Shown: positions 1 to 14,592 of the stretch, piece by piece
How the letters are laid out: the number at the start of each line of letters is the position of its first letter
Position numbering within the stretch: position 1 is the stretch's first letter
Source: Stratiolaelaps scimitus
Lineage: Eukaryota; Arthropoda; Arachnida; Mesostigmata; Laelapidae
Length of the DNA: 64,000 nt
NCBI GenBank assembly: GCA_019614645.1
Contig: JABWDB010000012.1
Location: 5,518,001 to 5,582,000 of the forward strand
Reading direction: 5' to 3'
The notes under the pieces: model-generated
What the model was told of the DNA's origin: nothing
Seen by the model: only the letters and a program-made list of their open reading frames with translations
Database searches by the model: none
Made by a program: the position numbers and the translations under genes

Positions 1-3000
1 GACGGTAGCAGCCAAAATCGTCGAAACGAACGCCCCGAGACAAGGGTCATTATATATATTTCAACCAGAATCAAAACAGTCTGCGGTGTCGTGGAACGTA
101 TCACCAAATCATTCAGCGAGATATCTGCTCTCAGTTACCTATGTCTCTTAACCAGAACAGCAACAACAACAACAATAAACTGGCCCCCAGCAGATTTCAA
201 CATGGCAGTAGAATACGTGTTTCGATGTGAACGAAGATCTGGAAATGGTCGTCGGAAAAGCGGCGTACACACGCGGCGCCATCTCGAATCGGGATCGATG
301 TTCGCTTTTGCGCTGCTTCGCCGCTGACCAGATCCATGAGCCGGGGCCCTGTTAGACACAAAAGTAAATAGGGTGACACTCAAAAGGGTCAACCCCATCC
401 CTTTCTTCCGAAGCTGTAGCCGCATCTTCGTCCCGCTCCGGTTCGCACAGAATCCTTTTCAGATCTGCCCGGAAATCTTGTCCGCCCGCTTCGTACGCCG
501 TGGCGCTGGGTCTCCCACTGTGCGGCCGACGATCTCGGACACAGACGGGTTTCGTATTTCATCTGTGTTTACCTGTTCGCGCGTCATCCCACGTCGGCCA
601 GACGAGTTATCGGCTGCTCAGTCCAGAGCAGCAGCTCTACCTAGTAACACAAACTATCGTACAATCAACAGGACAGCAAGCGTATTAGTTATTAACCGAT
701 CCGGCAGGGTGCCACCCACGGGCTGTGGGGTCGACGAAGAGCGCTGGTGACTCCAGAGACGCTGGTGCTTGATGCTCGAATCGAATCAGCATGGTACGAA
801 CTAGCTACGGAGAACGTAACGGAAAGCGCCGAATATCTGAGGTACTCGACAAAATGGTTTTTTTTTTGTCTCTCTCACCTGTATTTTCGGTCAAGCGTGT
901 GCAGATATGTATATAACAACTATTCACGTGCCTGTTGTATCTGTGAATTTCGTTCGCCGTATCGATTTTGATCGGATATACGCTCTGACATCGTAGATAA
1001 TGGATAGAAATGCGTTCGAATCAGCTAATATAATATAACGGTGTGTACTGTAGTGTTCTTCGGCAAATACCTATTATATATTGCTCGATATCCTGCTACG
1101 GAATTGGCTAGGAAATTATCCAGGCCCACGCAAGAACCTCGTGCTCCGCGTGGGACATTGAAGGGGTCATCTCCGCCGCAACAAAGATCTTCCGCTTCCA
1201 TTCGAGATGCTGGCAGAGCGTTCGACAGCCTCCTGCAGACGCGTTGCATAATTCGCCAATGGTAGATATCGACAATGCTATTTCAAGATTGAGATGAGGG
1301 TGCATCTTTTGCTGCGTTCCGTCTCCCGCTCACCGAGCATTGGAAGGCGTCAGAAGTAGCCGCGGTGATTGCGAGATACCCATGCGCACGAGATTTCGAC
1401 GCCTTCTGAATCACTGAGTGGCCGGCGAGAAGGCAACCTCATGTACCCCCCAGGCTATATTGGTCAACACTAAGATTAGCCACTTCACAACCTATGAGCG
1501 AATCCCCCAAAACCAATGGAGGAACGTACGAGAAGCCTTTCATACGTGAGACAGCACAGGTATAGCAGCCCCAGTGCAGCCAAATATAGAGCTCGTCCAC
1601 ATACGAACAGTATTATAATATCTATCAACTGATGAAGTCGATCTCGTTAAAAATGCTGCACCCCAGCCATGTAGTCATGAAGAACCTCGTGCGAGAAGAC
1701 AATAAGACTGGTTGCGAAGTGCGGGAGCCGCCAAGTTACAGTATGTTAATTCCTCGAGATTATCCTCTCTATGCTGTTCGCTATGGCCCTGACAATTTAG
1801 TGACGTCCGAGTATGATAATTTCCACACTGAGCACACACGTTCAGCACACACGAAACACGGTGAACAAAAGTGCACGCTGCGAACTTGGATATACCTGTT
1901 TCAGTGGGCCTTGTTGCGTTTCGGGCTCTTCGTTGTCTCTCTCTCTCTCTCTCTCGTTCGTCGAGGCTAGCCTCGATCGGTAGGGTGACGTCTTTCACAC
2001 CTAATTTCCACATAAATTATTAGCCATAATGAACGTACGAGCAGCATACGCTAACGAGAGTCGTATATATTTGTCTCTGCCGCTCCGCCTGACCCCGCTT
2101 CCGGCTATCGCGTGACCTGACGAGACGGTGCTGTCCGCCACGCTACGCTCAGCATGTATCTGTCACTCGGCTGGTTGTTACAAACACTACGTCTCTGCGG
2201 GAGCTGGATAGCCCAAGGCGAAACGATGTCTCGATGCCATACGAGGTGTTGTGTTGGCTCGTACTCACCTCCATTGTCGAGTGGACCCCATCCAAACAAC
2301 GAAGCCAAACAGTGGCGGACACAGCAAGATCACTGCGCGAAGAAGGGTTTCTAGTCACAGCCGCAGAACACAGGAAGACGAATGAGGAAGACTTTCGTTA
2401 GGGAGTCGATTTAACGGCGGCGGCGGTGAACTGCCATGTTCCGACACCGCACATCCTGCAGCAGGATCTTTCATGGCGAGAGTGTGATCGACAGGACAGC
2501 GGATGACTGGCAGCGAATCTAAACCGCGAATGTGACTAGAGCAAGTTCTGCATTCAGCGATAAGCAACGGGACGTTAACTAGCGTGGCTTGATCAACGCG
2601 ATGTTTGCCTGTGTATCTCAGATAGTTATGATGGGATGATGTGATTCAGCACACCGTTGGAGACCTGTACCTTCGAATATATATATATATATATATATAC
2701 TAAGGTTTAGCGTATAGAGTAAGCTGGCGAGGACGTCAGACCCACCTCGAGTACAGGCCCGCCTTTACGTCGCAATCGCTTCCAATCGAAGTAAATCCTT
2801 GCAGGAACATTTGAGCGCTCGGTGAGATCCACGATTCAGAGTGTTTCTTGTTCAATTGGGATGCACTGTGGATAATCAGAATCAATTACACCTTCAATAG
2901 TAAACAGCAAACAAAATTGAAGTAAAGACCAGAACTCACGCGCAACTATGTATCTGAATGAACCCTCGCTAGCAAATAGGAGTTATGCATGTTCGTGCGA

Positions 3001-6000
3001 AAAATCTTCCTTGTCAGATTTGATCGACTCCCGATTGACTCGACCTGGACAGAGACGACACACCAAACCTGCTAGGAGCCCAGTCAAGTCAGAGAAGAGT
3101 TTCCATTACAATGCTGTAGCAAGAAGCAACTTCGCTCTGAACAATTTGACATGCAGCTATGATCTCTGCGCATCCGGCCGACGGCGACTTCTTCCTTGGT
3201 GGTCGCGGCATAGGATTCGTCGCTCGTTATCAGTGGAGTGATATGACCCAGCCCGAGACACCCTCGTATCTGGCCTAACCCTTCAGCCTATCCACGCTCC
3301 GGTCCTGAGAGACGACTTCCTAGAGCTCGGCATGTTGTCACACAATATGTACCATTGATGTTAAAAGCAAGGGCCACATAGTTCAGAGGTCTATGTCGTT
3401 TTCGCGTAGTGTTCTCGTGGGTGTCAATGTTATTGTTGCTGTTTTGATTGCCGTTGTTGACCATTATGGCTTTCGCTACGGGGTAGCGACCTTCCGTACC
3501 GCCCTGTCGATATCCGTCATCATGACTTGTCCGTTGAGTTCCTATTATCTCTGTGCAACTTAGCGTGGTTGCCATTGACGTAGGCTTCGTCCATGAGCTC
3601 GACGTGAGTGTCCTGCGTAGGCTAACATTTGGCGTGTATTCCCTCTCGACGAAATCCAGGGATCCACGAAATCCAGGGTACGCTAGCATCGCTTTCCTTG
3701 ATTATTGTTATTGCTATTATTTTATTTTTATTGTGATTATCATTTTATGGGGATTCTGGCTGAAGTGTAACCTTTAGAGAATTTTGTTCGGGTTTGGCGA
3801 AGATCTGGCAGCTTCGAAATATTTCGGAAACAGAGTTCAACAATATTTATTCGCTTTGCCATTATGGGGGATGATGATGCAATCATGTTAAATGATTTTA
3901 CTAAGTACAAGCACATGATTAATAGACTGTCCCGTGATGGATATTCCGAGCATTAAAATAAACAAATCGAGGATGTGTGTATGTGTGTGTGTGTGTGAAA
4001 TCATTTAGTTGTTTAATATATAATTAGGTAGATGCTAATAAGAACGATATGTTTGGTTTGACGCGTGCTGACTTGGACGCATACGCTGCTGGCTGTAGAA
4101 ACGCCAAACGGTTCAATTTAAGCATTTAATAATGTGCTAATTGCCTATGACAGTAAATGCAGCATACTATAGCCGATTTTGTGTGCAAATTCTCCGTGAA
4201 GTCTGGCCAACTAACGGGAAGCCGATTCGGCACACAGACAAATCTTACACTGTATATACAGTAAATCATTTTCAACATATATATACACGTTAATAGTAAT
4301 TTGAATTTATTTCACTCAGCCTGTGCACTACGCGAGCTTGAAAAAGAGCACTTGAACGAAGGTAGCTTTTGTCGGGCCTTCTCCAAATGTCCTCCTCTCA
4401 AAACGAGAGAAAAAGAAGATTGCCAGCCGAGCAGAGCTGAGCCTAGCTAGCGTTTACCTGTAGAACGCGCGTATCCAGCGCAAATTCATCGCTCGGGCGA
4501 ATTCGACGCCGCCGTGGCAGCGGTACTACGACGATTAAGCGCAACTAATCAACGGGTGATCGATGAAGGAGAGCTTGACTACTATGACAAATTCGTGTGA
4601 AAACCAACCAACCAACCAACCAAGGAATCGATCCGGACGACACGGCGCATGCTCTCCTCCGTTATCCCCAAGAAGGCAATGCAGACGCCAGCGACCGGCA
4701 ATTCAGTATGTGTATAGCTCGGCCCATAGCTTGTCCTGGATGTCAACGGCTGCTCACCTCTACTAGCTACATTCGGGGGGGGGAGTTAGAACTTGGAGTG
4801 AAGTGACGCACATCGCGAAGCGAGGCGACGCTGCGAAATCGCCGCAGACAGGGATGATCGGCATTGTGCGCGAGAATCTGTTCCGATGAAGACATCATGA
4901 TCGTCGCCGCTGCCGCCGCCGCGAACGAACGGGGTTGTCACCCGTAATGCTGACGAGTTTGCAGTGCGCGCCTGTGTCGCTCTATGTTTTTTGTGTCATT
5001 TCAATTAGTCGCCGGTGAGCGTGCAGCTGAGAATTGGCTGTAATATCGTTAGAGACTTTAGCAAGAAACGCTAATGATTGGCTTGGCATCGTCTCACGCG
5101 AATAGAACAACCGTTCATGATCGGGATAAACGCCGAGGCGGACGCGGGCTGTAGCGGCATACACGACAAAAAGGAGCGCGATATAGAGATTGATTCAGTA
5201 ACAGCAAACATTGTTCTCTACAGGATTCTCATGATAAGGACAACACTGATCGAAGTTATCAGTCCGGTTGGTCGACAATGCTGTTCTGTTGTCGGCTCCG
5301 GGTGAAGTTCACTTGGGTCGTATAGTAGACGTGCGCTTGCGAGGAACGGGGTCGCATTTGCTTCGTGAACTCCTCGGAAGTCCACCGTTCACGGGTTGAT
5401 CCGCTTTGGTTGAGTGGCACACCCCAAGGCGCAATCCGTCGGCGCTGTCCGGTCACAAGGGGGAAACACAATTATTTGACATGTCATGGACAAGAGATGA
5501 CAGAGAGCCTAGTGAAGAACACACTGTTTTGCTTGACACGTATATGAGACGCAAAGGATATGTGGGCTGATAAGGAATTACGAACGAAGCCAATGGGGCA
5601 ACAATCGACATCAGATGAAGTAACCCCCGCCGTCCCCCAACCAGTATACCACCCTTCGGAAAGATAATACCCCCAAGGTATCATCTATCCGAAAGGTGTT
5701 CGCGCGTCAAGTGGAGAGCTATAAGCCGGCGAAAATGATGTCGCAGCAACTTGTACGGATATCAGGGTTTATGGATCAATTCGCCTAAAATGAGAATGTC
5801 AAGCGTGGCCATCTCTATTTCAGAAGATGACAATCGCCTGTATTATACACAGAGTAGTTACACTAGTGTGCCTTCGCTTGCAGCAATCGTTAGTTATGTG
5901 TGAAAAAGTCTCGTCCCTTGGCAATTCCAGAGCAATCGTCTCGTTCGCAGAGAACAATGAGCTTATAGCGTAGTAGTGGTGAAGAGCATGACATTAAATT

Positions 6001-9000
6001 ACGACGCCGATTTTGGGCATCGGTCCTCGAATGAGGCCACAGACCTGAGAAGAGAGCTCATACCCAGACGCGTCAGATGAATCGAAATGCAACCCATTGC
6101 TGCAGAATCCGATAGAGAAACAATCGACAATGATAGATCAATCCGCAAGTTGTCGTTCGACCTCCGAAAACCATGAGTGTTTCGACGCAGCGCGTTTCTA
6201 CGCCGCTCTCATTAAGATCCACGTCACACTTCTCTACCGTCTCTCCGCAATATGTTCGTGTTGTTATACTTTCTCTCGCGGCGTTGGACTCGACCACTCA
6301 ATGGTCCCCTCCACTTACCGAGAAGGTGTAAGGTCAAAATGTGCGATCCTGAGCAAGCGTTCTCGAGGGAGACTCCTCCTCTCAGCAGAGACGAGTGCTG
6401 GGGCAGTCGTGCTACTTGCGCTAATGAAGATATAGCCAGATGCTCGAGTCGTTTCGTTAAACGATCGCGCAAAGCTACAATAAATCCAACGAGAGTCCCT
6501 GAAGAGAATAGACGGAGGGAGAGAGACAGAGAGAGATGGAGAGAAAGATATGGAGCGAAGACAGAACAGACGGTGCTCAGATCTCACACGAAGATTCATT
6601 CCGATTACAGAGTTGCTACTCGTAATGAGATCCTATACGCCGTCGAATCTTTGCATTGAACGATTAGACAGCATCGATTTGTGTGCCCGCTACCTGTGGC
6701 TTTAGTTATGGGGAGAGAAATGAAACTCTTTGAGATTGTGTGTGTGTGTGTGCGATCAACTTCTTAGATCGAACGATCCATCGAAGTGAGCCTTCGGGCA
6801 TGATCATGGTGCGAGCTGACGCAGGTTTGATTTTGTTTGTCATAGGAGAACACCTCGCGTTTCTCGCTTAGGTAACGTGAGGTGTTACTACAAGAGACGT
6901 ATGCTAGCGGGGCGGAATCGACAGACCTGACGGCTGCTATTTCTGAGTGCATATCCGATCTTATACTATTGGCAGTGCAGGGCATTGTTATTTTGTTCGC
7001 GGGCGCAACAACGCCACGCACAGCCGATGGCCGATTCATACCAGCCAATTATCGCTATTTGAACCGCAGCTGCTGGGTGATGCGCTCCGTCGAAGAACAA
7101 AGCGTTTTGAACGGACTCGATGGTCGCTGGATGAAGCAGGTCCTCGTCGACTCCTCGTATACACCACGAAACTAAAACACTTTGTGGAAATGACGCATTA
7201 TGAATCGTATTGACCCTGGGGAGGTAAATCACGTAAATGAGCTTCATCATAGCAACGTTTTCCCTACCTCATCAACGCACCCATTCCCTCTGACATCTAC
7301 TACTGTCACGGAAAACAACGCCTGAAGTCTTCACACAGCGCCAACCAGTCGAAGGTCAAACCAAAGTTCGGTGTCGAGCCCTGAACTCCTCACATCATAC
7401 AGCCGATTTTCGCACAGTCGACGCCCTTCTGCCCGACTGAGACCAATTAACTAGACGATCGTAGATGAAGTCCTCGTGCTCAACCCCTCTCCGCTTGTCT
7501 GCCATTACACACAAGCACACACGCACAAACGGCTATTCAAATGGACTCGTCCTGCACAACGTCAGGCAGGCAACCAACGACTGTCGGATCGTTGGCTGGC
7601 TGGGTCGCGTCGGGTCGGGAGTTCTCTAATCGACGAGCCCCAATCGGGAGCCGGCGCCGGAGACCCATCCTAGACCTGGTTTCGCTCGTTGCAGAAGCTC
7701 ATCGTCCTCCTCTTCTCATCGTCGTTGTCGTCTTCGGCAGCTCGTCATGATCCTCAGCAAATTAGTCAAGCAGCTAATGTGCTCCAACCTTCGTACGCTT
7801 CAGATGCCCGGGGTGCCCTCCCGTTGCCGCTCACTGTGAGAACATTGAGATGTAAGCCGAGATCAAAGACGACCAGCGGTTACTCGCTGGTAACGACGCA
7901 AGCAACAAACGAAGCCAAACTAAACACGAGGACGAGTCGAAAAAAACAAACAAATAGACGAACACATTACATAAACGCAAGTCTTGTGACCAGCAAGCAA
8001 AAACCATTTAGTGCAATGTTCTTCTCAAAGCGTCTTGACCTCAAGCCTGATCGTCATCTATAGACTGTTCGAGATATTGGACAACTGTTCGATTCCCGGC
8101 CGCCAACATTGCGACTCGAAGTGTTTCATGACTCAGCCGAACTTCAAACGGGTGTCATCTGGCGGCACACAGCGGGTTCAATCTGACCGCCGTTCAATCT
8201 GTATCGACAGATTCAAAAAATACGGAGGCGGCGTCCGGAAGCTTTGCCTTTACGAAGCACATCTCGCGCTAACGACACGAAGAGCCAAGCAGCCACCGCG
8301 ATCTTCGACGATCTTCCAGTGATTGCCGGGGTGACGGCTGGCATGGGACCTCCTCTGATCCACTCCGCTGGCGACACGTAAAGTGCTAATTCTATGTTCG
8401 CTACTGTAACCTGCGATGAGATGCGAAGGGTGACCCCAAAGGCGCCGACACCTTCGCACCTCGACGGAGGTGCAAATGATCAGCATTATTATCACAATGA
8501 CCTTCACCCTATCGCGCCAGCACGCGCAGCCGGCAATAACTCGAACGGCGATGACGTCGATCGCCTTTTGGTGCCATGGTCTGATCGGCGGAAGACCTTC
8601 TGATACACCTCCCCCCACGGAAACGTAGCAGTGGATCAGACGATGAGGGTTCCAAGAAAACCCTTCGACGCAATGTTTCGCGCACAGGAGGACACATCGT
8701 CACCTGATGCAACCCTGGATTTTTAGCAGGCGCACACTGATTCTATTTGTTAGATTAAACCATAGTTGACAGTCTTGATGCCTCAATATCAGCACCCGCG
8801 GTCGGCTTAGTCTAACCATCTGTAAGAGCAATGTTTCGTCTGTTAGAATGTATACTCCCTGAACTGTGGACCATGTACCGTCGACAGATATGCATGCTCG
8901 GCGTAACTAGGCCACCGTTCTGTGGATATAAATTTAATCAGAGGCAATATTGTTATTATCTTATTCATCTGGGGTTTAGGAGGGTGATTTGATTGGAATC

Positions 9001-9050
9001 GCCTTATTCCTAGTTAGCTTTGCAAGGTTCTGTTAATATTATCACTATGT
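1..9050. other. Gene-poor stretch, no recognisable gene
   Basis: I read both strands and found no open frame with a recognisable domain, a codon-use shift or paired splice signals. The longest open frames (up to about 135 codons) overlap each other on several frames and look random. What can be seen are simple repeats: an (AT)n run at 2677-2699, a TC run near 1937-1953, GT runs near 3978-4000 and 6738-6753, a purine-rich run near 6515-6550, and a short direct repeat of a CGAAATCCAGGG core at 3651-3678. Unrecognised or non-conserved exons could be hidden here. Confidence 0.5.
2677..2699. repeat. (AT)n microsatellite
   Basis: Uninterrupted AT dinucleotide run in otherwise ordinary sequence, one of more than a dozen such runs in the window. 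Confidence 0.95.
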
Positions 9051-9059
9051 TGTTTATTT

Positions 9060-9130
9060 TTGGGGATTCGAACAGGTTTCGGTAGAACGATCCATGAAAG
9101 AGCGTTAATGTATAAAGTTAAGCTCTCCGA
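9060..9130 (-). repeat. Possible tRNA-like (SINE) relic
   Basis: The minus strand carries TGTTCGAATCCCC, which fits the RNA polymerase III B box. About 50 bases upstream on that strand is CAGCTCGGAGAGC, only loosely like an A box. It lies about 200 bases from the clearer tRNA-like element at 9288-9355. No cloverleaf with a paired acceptor stem could be drawn, so this is at best a decayed tRNA-derived SINE. Confidence 0.25.
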
Positions 9131-9287
9131 GCTGGCAGCAATAAGAATAATTCGAATAATTCGACACACAATTATTCAATTATACAACAAACAAGACAAA
9201 CAATGATAGCTTAATTATAAAGCTTCACTTAAACGATATATATGTAGCTTAATTATAGAGCTTTGGTATCCCATTCGCGAGATATGT

Positions 9288-9355
9288 CATCAGGCAGCGG
9301 GGCTCGAACCTGCGGCCTCGGGCTTCCGACAGCCAGAGACTTAGCCACAAGATCT
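9288..9355 (-). repeat. tRNA-derived SINE-like element or tRNA pseudogene
   Basis: Read on the minus strand there is an A-box-like TGGCTAAGTCTCTGG (9333-9347) and a perfect B box GGTTCGAGCCC (9300-9310), separated by about 22 bases that contain a small anticodon-arm-like hairpin (GGCT...AGCC). The 5' and 3' flanks do not pair as an acceptor stem, so it should not be a functional tRNA. The arrangement is that of the tRNA-derived head of a SINE. A second element with a related layout and short shared segments (AGTCTCT, AGGCCGC) is at 52662-52765. Confidence 0.5.
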
Positions 9356-12300
9356 TCTCAGTAGTATCCAACCAGTTTCGAGAGCTGAACATCATCTGAT
9401 TAATAGTTCATATATAAATCTACTATTACTTGAGGGGGATGCTACGTCTGATGACTGATATCGGCATGGAAACGTTCTTTCCAGTCCTAATAATTGGCCT
9501 GGATTCATATGGTAGTCGGTGGAGTCTCGTTCACCCAATTGAAAAAAAAAACAGCGCACAATAGTAATAAACACGACGAGTCTGAAAGACGGCGCATGGA
9601 ATGGGAACTGATTTCAAACTCAAGTGACTCCTGGAACCTGCTTTCACGACGACAGCTCGAGTGCAATGGCCATAATTATGTTGTACAGACATACGTGTGT
9701 TGCAGGTCGGTGCCACGGGTGGACAACGTTTGCATTTCATGATCGGGCTACAACGATAGCGGGATTCTCCAGCTCAATTCGGTGGATTGGAGCTGTTTAC
9801 GGCAGAAGTCGACAATCGGCGACAATTAGTCGATCGTCCACAGTATCGGACGCGCATCAGCGATAGCAACAGCAATCAGTTAGACCACCCGCAAGGCAGT
9901 CACTGACCGAACAACAGCCAACACCACCTACCGCGATACCGGCAGCAGCCCCCCGAGCGGCCTTTCAATTTCGCACGCCCTTCGTCGGCTCTCGCTTGCT
10001 CAATCGTCAAACCCGTTGAACCTCTGGGTATTGGTCCACAACCACGCGACGTGAGTGGGACACTCGTTGTATATTGTATGGCCGGCGTTTGCGTTCAGGC
10101 CTGCCGCAGGGCGTTGAAGGAGAGAGCCTTAGAACGTGGGCCTACACAAGCCACTTCACCTCAAGATTTCAGATGGACAGGCCTGCGAAGCCACGGTTCA
10201 GCACGCTCCCATAGTCCGCTGGCTTCGAAATGCGACATTTGTTGCGCACAGGGCAATTTGTCAAAATTCAGGATCTGCCAGGCGATTCTCCATAGGGTTC
10301 CCATAGGTCGAAGCTTGCCTTTGTGTTTGGATCATGTATGTTGTTCGGGCTGTGTCCCCTCTCAATATGTCGTCACGGTCCCGGAAGCGAATCATATGCG
10401 AGTCAATGTCGATAAGAGAGCTGTGATCATTTCTATCATTTATATGTCCGCGTCAAGTTCACTTGAGCGGGCGGAGGTCACTTGAGGGCGCTTTGTTCGC
10501 ACACGTCTACATGACAAAAGCGGAGTGCATAGGTGGCCGGCTGCGGCTTCAACCCACCCGCTTCAACGAGAACACCAGCGAAGGTCGTCAATTAGGCTGA
10601 ATCGGACTAGATGAAAATTGGGTCCGATCAACGACAGCGATTTTATCTCCAGAGGAATGTAATTAACGAAGGCTTGTACGCCGGTTTACGTAATGGCTAC
10701 GCTATAATATATGGAATACTGACACGTATCAAATATCACCTTAAATCCATACGAGAGATAAGAAACTTCGAATGCATTTATTCGACAATTCCTTCATGCT
10801 CTATATTCACGTATAGCAGGCTGCCTTTTTGAGGTAATTACGTCGTTCATATTGACTACAAATTGGACGAGCACTTCTCCAAGGACAAACTTTGAAAAAC
10901 ACCGCTCATTCCCCGCTGCAGAACTCGCTTCGCAAGTATGAACGGTGTTTAGAGAATATCAAGCGTGTTAGCGATGCGTACCCTCGCATATATTTATATT
11001 AGACGCGATACATATCTCAATAGCGGTGATAAGCGTGAAGAGCCAAGTTTTCTTTCGGACACGGATCGCGAGCTTCATATGCTTGGTCTGAGAGATCCGC
11101 CCCTCGTACCCAGCCGTACGAGGAACAATCATGCTCAACGCAACAGCGACACCGGCAACGTGTTGTTCAACGTGAAGTATCTCTACCCGCATGTCGATCA
11201 GTGCGACATTGAAGTTCATATCAGTACCTCTGCAGACACATGTTCAAGTGGGAATTGGCTGAGCCTCTCAGCTTGGGAAAGTTCGCCTCAGTGGGCGAAC
11301 TGTCGACGGCGCCTTATACCTTCGTCGTTCCGAGTCTTGTTCAGGTTTCAGCGAGCTTGTCGCGTTCCCAGACGCTCGCCGGATTAGGCAAATGAACAGC
11401 GGCTCAGCCGACTGGCGGCTGGAGGGATCGAGAAGGCCGCGTTGTCCGGAAGCGTTATCGGCACCGGTTCGTAAGACTCTCACCACCGAATCTGATAGCA
11501 CTGCAATCAACGGCAATGCCGGGCCAGCGTCAGCGCTAAATCTACTTGGCCCCTCGAATTCCCCGTAACCCTCTGCGGGTTTTGTGTATTTCCCTTCGAA
11601 AGGAGACCGTATGCTATCCCGGGGCTATCCCGGCCATTCGTCCGCCGTGCAGAGATTTGCGCAAATCGACGATCACATCGTGTACAGTGTGTTCTTAGGC
11701 TGTTCTTGTCGATGGTCTTTTCAGTTGTTAACTGCTTGGCGAATGGGTAGCATCTCCTTTGCTACGGGTGAACTCCCTTTTACCTATGCAACGCAATGGC
11801 TAGATGCTCTAGGAGAAGTAACCATTTTGTTTGTTCAATGGGGCGGCAGCGTCGCCTTATCCAGCAACAACAGACCATTGTCACAGACGAAACTCGACAC
11901 TGAATCGTGAAGTGCACCTAACCTTACAGCTACGCTAACGAACTAACTCGAAACGAGCGAACCGCTGCAGCCTCCACCACAAAAGTAGCCAACGCCCTGT
12001 GCTCCGCGCAGGGGTGGCACAGATCTGCGCTATGCTCCGCTTCGTAGATATGATACTATTATGTATACCGATTTTGTGGCCAGTTGTTGCCGTATCAATG
12101 CTGACGACGACGCCGCCACCAAGGGCCGCCGAGATCGTATCCGCCCTGAACACCCTTAAAGATCCCGACACAATAGCCGAATAGAATCACGCAATAATAA
12201 TAATAACAATAACAACAACAGAAGCCGCAGCAACAACAACCAGATCGCACATTGTTATGAGAGTGTTGTCTTCGCATCTTTCAGACGTTCACCCATTCAG

Positions 12301-12690
12301 GTAGACGGCGCGTTGCATAGGGTTAGATGGCAAAATGGCGAATAGCCCAGGTAATCGTGTCTTTCGCATGTTGTCGTTATTGCTTTGGCAGGGTATACAC
12401 AAGGTGCTAAGGAGTATAAGGAGTGTATTTACGTTGGCCCCTACGAAGACCGATGCGTCAGAGCGGTGTGCGGTGCACGAAGTTTGAATAGGGATCCTCC
12501 TTAGGCCTCAAGGTAGAGCGGGGTCCTGTGTCATGGACAGTTTGCCATGATAGCTCCCTAGCAAAGTTCCCGCCCGTGGTACTGGGGCATACCACCTTCC
12601 TCCTCGCTGAGTTAATCAAACTGTTCTAGATTGAGAACTGTCCGAATAAAGGACCCTTCAGACTAGTAGTACCTTTATTGTATTATGTTT

Positions 12691-12741
12691 TATTATGTCT
12701 TAGGTTCACAACATAAGACATATTATGTCTTAGGTTCACAA
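12691..12741. repeat. Direct repeat, 30-bp period
   Basis: A 21-base unit beginning TATTATGTCTTAGG occurs at 12691-12711 and again at 12721-12741. The spacer contains TAAGACATA, which can pair with the TGTCTTA of either copy, so the tract can also form a hairpin. Confidence 0.85.
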
Positions 12742-13645
12742 TACCCTTGCGCACCTAAAATACCGAAGGCAAAAATAGTTAAGAATCAGGCATGCTCTCA
12801 AATCGAATTTACAGATGAACTTGGCCGTTTCGGCCTATTCTCTTTAGCAATTTTCGCCGATCCGCACTCATCACATTTAATCATTACACTCGAACTGTGC
12901 GCTCGTGCATTGAATCGTTGAATATGAACTCCTACTACAGCTATGATGGATGCAATTACAATGAACCCTAGAATTGGATCTTACACCGTTTGCAGAGGAA
13001 GTGGGTGTCCTGCGTCTACTGCTGGTTGATAGGCGTTCATCCCATATGATCTCTACTTGGATATCACACTCAGGTACCGGCTAATCCGCCAGGTCCGGCT
13101 TGTCTATAAATAGGCCCATTTTTCCTACAGAATCCTGCTTTGGCGATCGAGTATAATGTGTATTGCAGCTAGATACGTATATCCTGTTAGGCGCTAGCCT
13201 CATATCTGAAGCGAGACTTCGGCCATTTCGTGTTTGATTTCACATAAAAATCGAGCATATTTCGCAGTTTGTCTCGTTCGGATCGCTGGCTGACCCGTCA
13301 GAATCACGACCGATATTGCCTGTCGACATGTCAGGGACGCCGAGACCTTCAGCCAATAGCTCTTGCCATTTGCATGATTATGTCAACCACATGACATGAA
13401 TACTTACAGCAGTCCGTGGTGAACCATGTAAATTATGTCCACTAGGAATGATGATTAGCTGATCATACCGCTCATGATATTTTTGAATTAGAAACGAGAA
13501 AACGCACCTCTGCATATATATATTATATATATACAAGTCTAACACAGTCAGGGCACACGTACAAATCGAGACAATACATATATTGAGGCATGTCACATGG
13601 TGTATTTGTCACATGGTGCATCTCTAAATCTTCTTCGTATATTAA

Positions 13646-13650
<5 letters not shown>

Positions 13651-13677
<27 letters not shown>
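13651..13677. repeat. (TA)n microsatellite
   Basis: Uninterrupted TA dinucleotide run of about 27 bases. Confidence 0.95.
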
Positions 13678-13680
<3 letters not shown>

Positions 13681-14592
13681 CATATTTATTATCTGCATTA
13701 AAATTACATCACGCTAATGTGTCAATATGCGGATACCACACGAAGCTGTCCGCAAAGCTGGAACCCACTAGCAGATCGTATTCAGCCACAGTTCGTCGTC
13801 CAGCTGTCCATACTCCATACTGATCGGTCGGGTCCGCATCATATCCCATCAGCAGGGCACATATATACATTACGAACTCGATAAACGGCACGATCGATCC
13901 CACATTGACAAATGTCAATCAGATAACGGCGGAGCAGCCTCCCGCACGAGCCGATATCTATCCAGCATGCTGTGGTACCCATCTTGTTTGTATAGCACAT
14001 AGTCACTCAAACGTCGTGCCATCAAGCGATCGATCGATTGCTTCCGAATCTGTTTATGTGAACGCTGCGCTGCGCTGGCCCTTGCCCTGCGGACACCGAC
14101 GCTGGGACGCCTGTGGATGCATTCTCATCTCCCAACGGGTGCATTTGTCGCTGTGGGCATACGAACGATATTGATATCATATCTGATCTCTGTCTGCCGT
14201 TATAGCATTGTAATGACTACTGTTGCGGACAACGAAGAGATTCCGAGGCTCTAGATATATATTGGTCCTGCTACTGGTGTAGTTGAAACCTGCTTGACAG
14301 GGCTCTAGGACATAATCGGGGACGCATATGATGCGTGACCACGCTCGTCACAATCAGCTCGAGTCGCTGTTGGAGTCGCTGTATCAGACGCTGTTGCAGA
14401 CGGGCCAAGCGGGGTCGGCTTCGGATCAAACGTCGAACCACCATCGGGCTTGTGGCCGAGTTGCTCCAGATCATAAAACTACAATAAACTACGGGAGCCA
14501 AGCCAGTTGGCGACAACAACAACAACAAAGATATCATCAAACGATCAGGTTAATCCCGCTGTTTGCACCTCTGGCCGACGAGACAGAAATAC

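Larger units (their letters stand above)
9370..14590. other. Gene-poor stretch, no recognisable gene
   Basis: No coding region could be supported on either strand. Contents that stand out: a direct repeat of about 21 bases with a 30-base spacing at 12691-12741, whose unit also carries an inverted TGTCTTA/TAAGACA pair; a short tandem duplication near 13590-13616; and (TA)n at 13651-13677. Confidence 0.45.

Noticed and set aside
9288..9355. A functional tRNA gene
   Set aside because: A and B boxes are present but the acceptor arms do not pair and the anticodon loop is irregular.
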